Assembly (NCBI GenBank): GCA_001767525.1
Contig: MELF01000046.1
Span: 122,437-186,436, forward strand
DNA: 64,000 nucleotides
Reading direction: 5' to 3'
From: Acidobacteria bacterium RIFCSPLOWO2_12_FULL_68_19
GTDB taxonomy: Bacteria > Acidobacteriota > Vicinamibacteria > Vicinamibacterales > UBA2999
The first letter of the stretch is position 1; each line of letters opens with the position of its first letter. The notes under the pieces are model-generated. The model was not told the DNA's origin, searched no databases, and was given only the letters and a program-made list of their open reading frames with translations. The translations under genes and the position numbers were made by a program. Positions 63,970-64,000 of the stretch are shown here, one piece after another.

Positions 63970-64000
63970 TGGCGGACTTGCCGGATCGGGGGATTCGGCG
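63922..64000. mobile_element. Probable insertion-sequence terminus (IS21/IS481-like)
   Basis: GAAAGTAGACCA occurs at 63922-63933 and again at 63945-63956, a 23-base period. Repeats of this kind, next to an end reading AAAGTAGACC, are found at the termini of IS21- and IS481-type elements. A partial frame begins at ATG 63969 (MADLPDRGIR) and runs off the window. The element itself continues outside, so the family is only a guess. Confidence 0.5.

Overview
This is a high-G+C bacterial chromosome segment of about 64 kb. Its gene content is Gram-negative-like: meso-diaminopimelate-type MurE, a C-terminal barrel-like outer-membrane protein and many signal-peptide proteins. PQQ-dependent and NHL-propeller secreted enzymes, a serine/threonine kinase fused to a TolB-like propeller, and TIGR03960-type radical SAM and LarB genes fit Acidobacteriota, perhaps class Vicinamibacteria. 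The lineage is an inference from gene content; there is no rRNA here to prove it.

Layout. 1-3.5 kb (minus): the GTPase ychF and three glycosyltransferases in a tight operon. 3.6-20.3 kb (plus): a nearly complete dcw division and cell-wall cluster, mraZ-rsmH-ftsL-ftsI-murE-murF-mraY-murD-ftsW-murG-murC-ftsQ-ftsA-ftsZ, with a recognisable promoter and MraZ operator; murB and ddl are absent. Most junctions overlap, and the only two long gaps (murD/ftsW and ftsW/murG) are filled with G-rich repeat arrays. 20.5-28.5 kb: a secreted HExxH protein and an EF-hand-like partner, a radical SAM protein, acpS, pgeF and a PQQ dehydrogenase. 28.5-35.9 kb (minus): mutS2-dnaG-rpoD followed at once by tRNA-Ile2(CAU), then a zinc-ribbon coiled-coil protein and RNase HI. 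35.9-42 kb: a HEPN/MNT pair, a secreted beta-propeller, larB, a CesA-like synthase, a small membrane protein and citrate synthase.

42-46 kb is a decaying accessory zone: a frameshifted kinase/TolB pseudogene, a nucleotidyltransferase pair, an AAA-ATPase relic and an intact VapBC pair. 46-57 kb holds feoB (with an inverted repeat inserted in frame) and a Cys-rich FeoA variant, a coiled-coil outer-membrane protein, an SMP-30 protein, an NHL/PKD protein, an RHH/PIN toxin-antitoxin pair beside a Phd-like relic, a NIPSNAP protein, an aldo/keto reductase and a BaiN-like flavoprotein.

57.2-63.5 kb is a compact five-gene island in one direction: a 1000-residue helicase/restriction enzyme, TcmP, a three-Cys Gp37/Gp68 protein, an XRE-ImmA/IrrE protease and a DUF4411 PIN protein, the last four mostly coupled by stop/start overlaps. 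It looks like a defence island. Just behind it lies the 5' part of a group II intron whose maturase frame is cut by what looks like the end of an insertion sequence.

The least explained signals are the inverted or direct arrays built from very short G-rich words (GTGCGA, GAAGTGG, GGGAAYCG), the palindrome inside feoB, and the mobile-element nest at the right edge.
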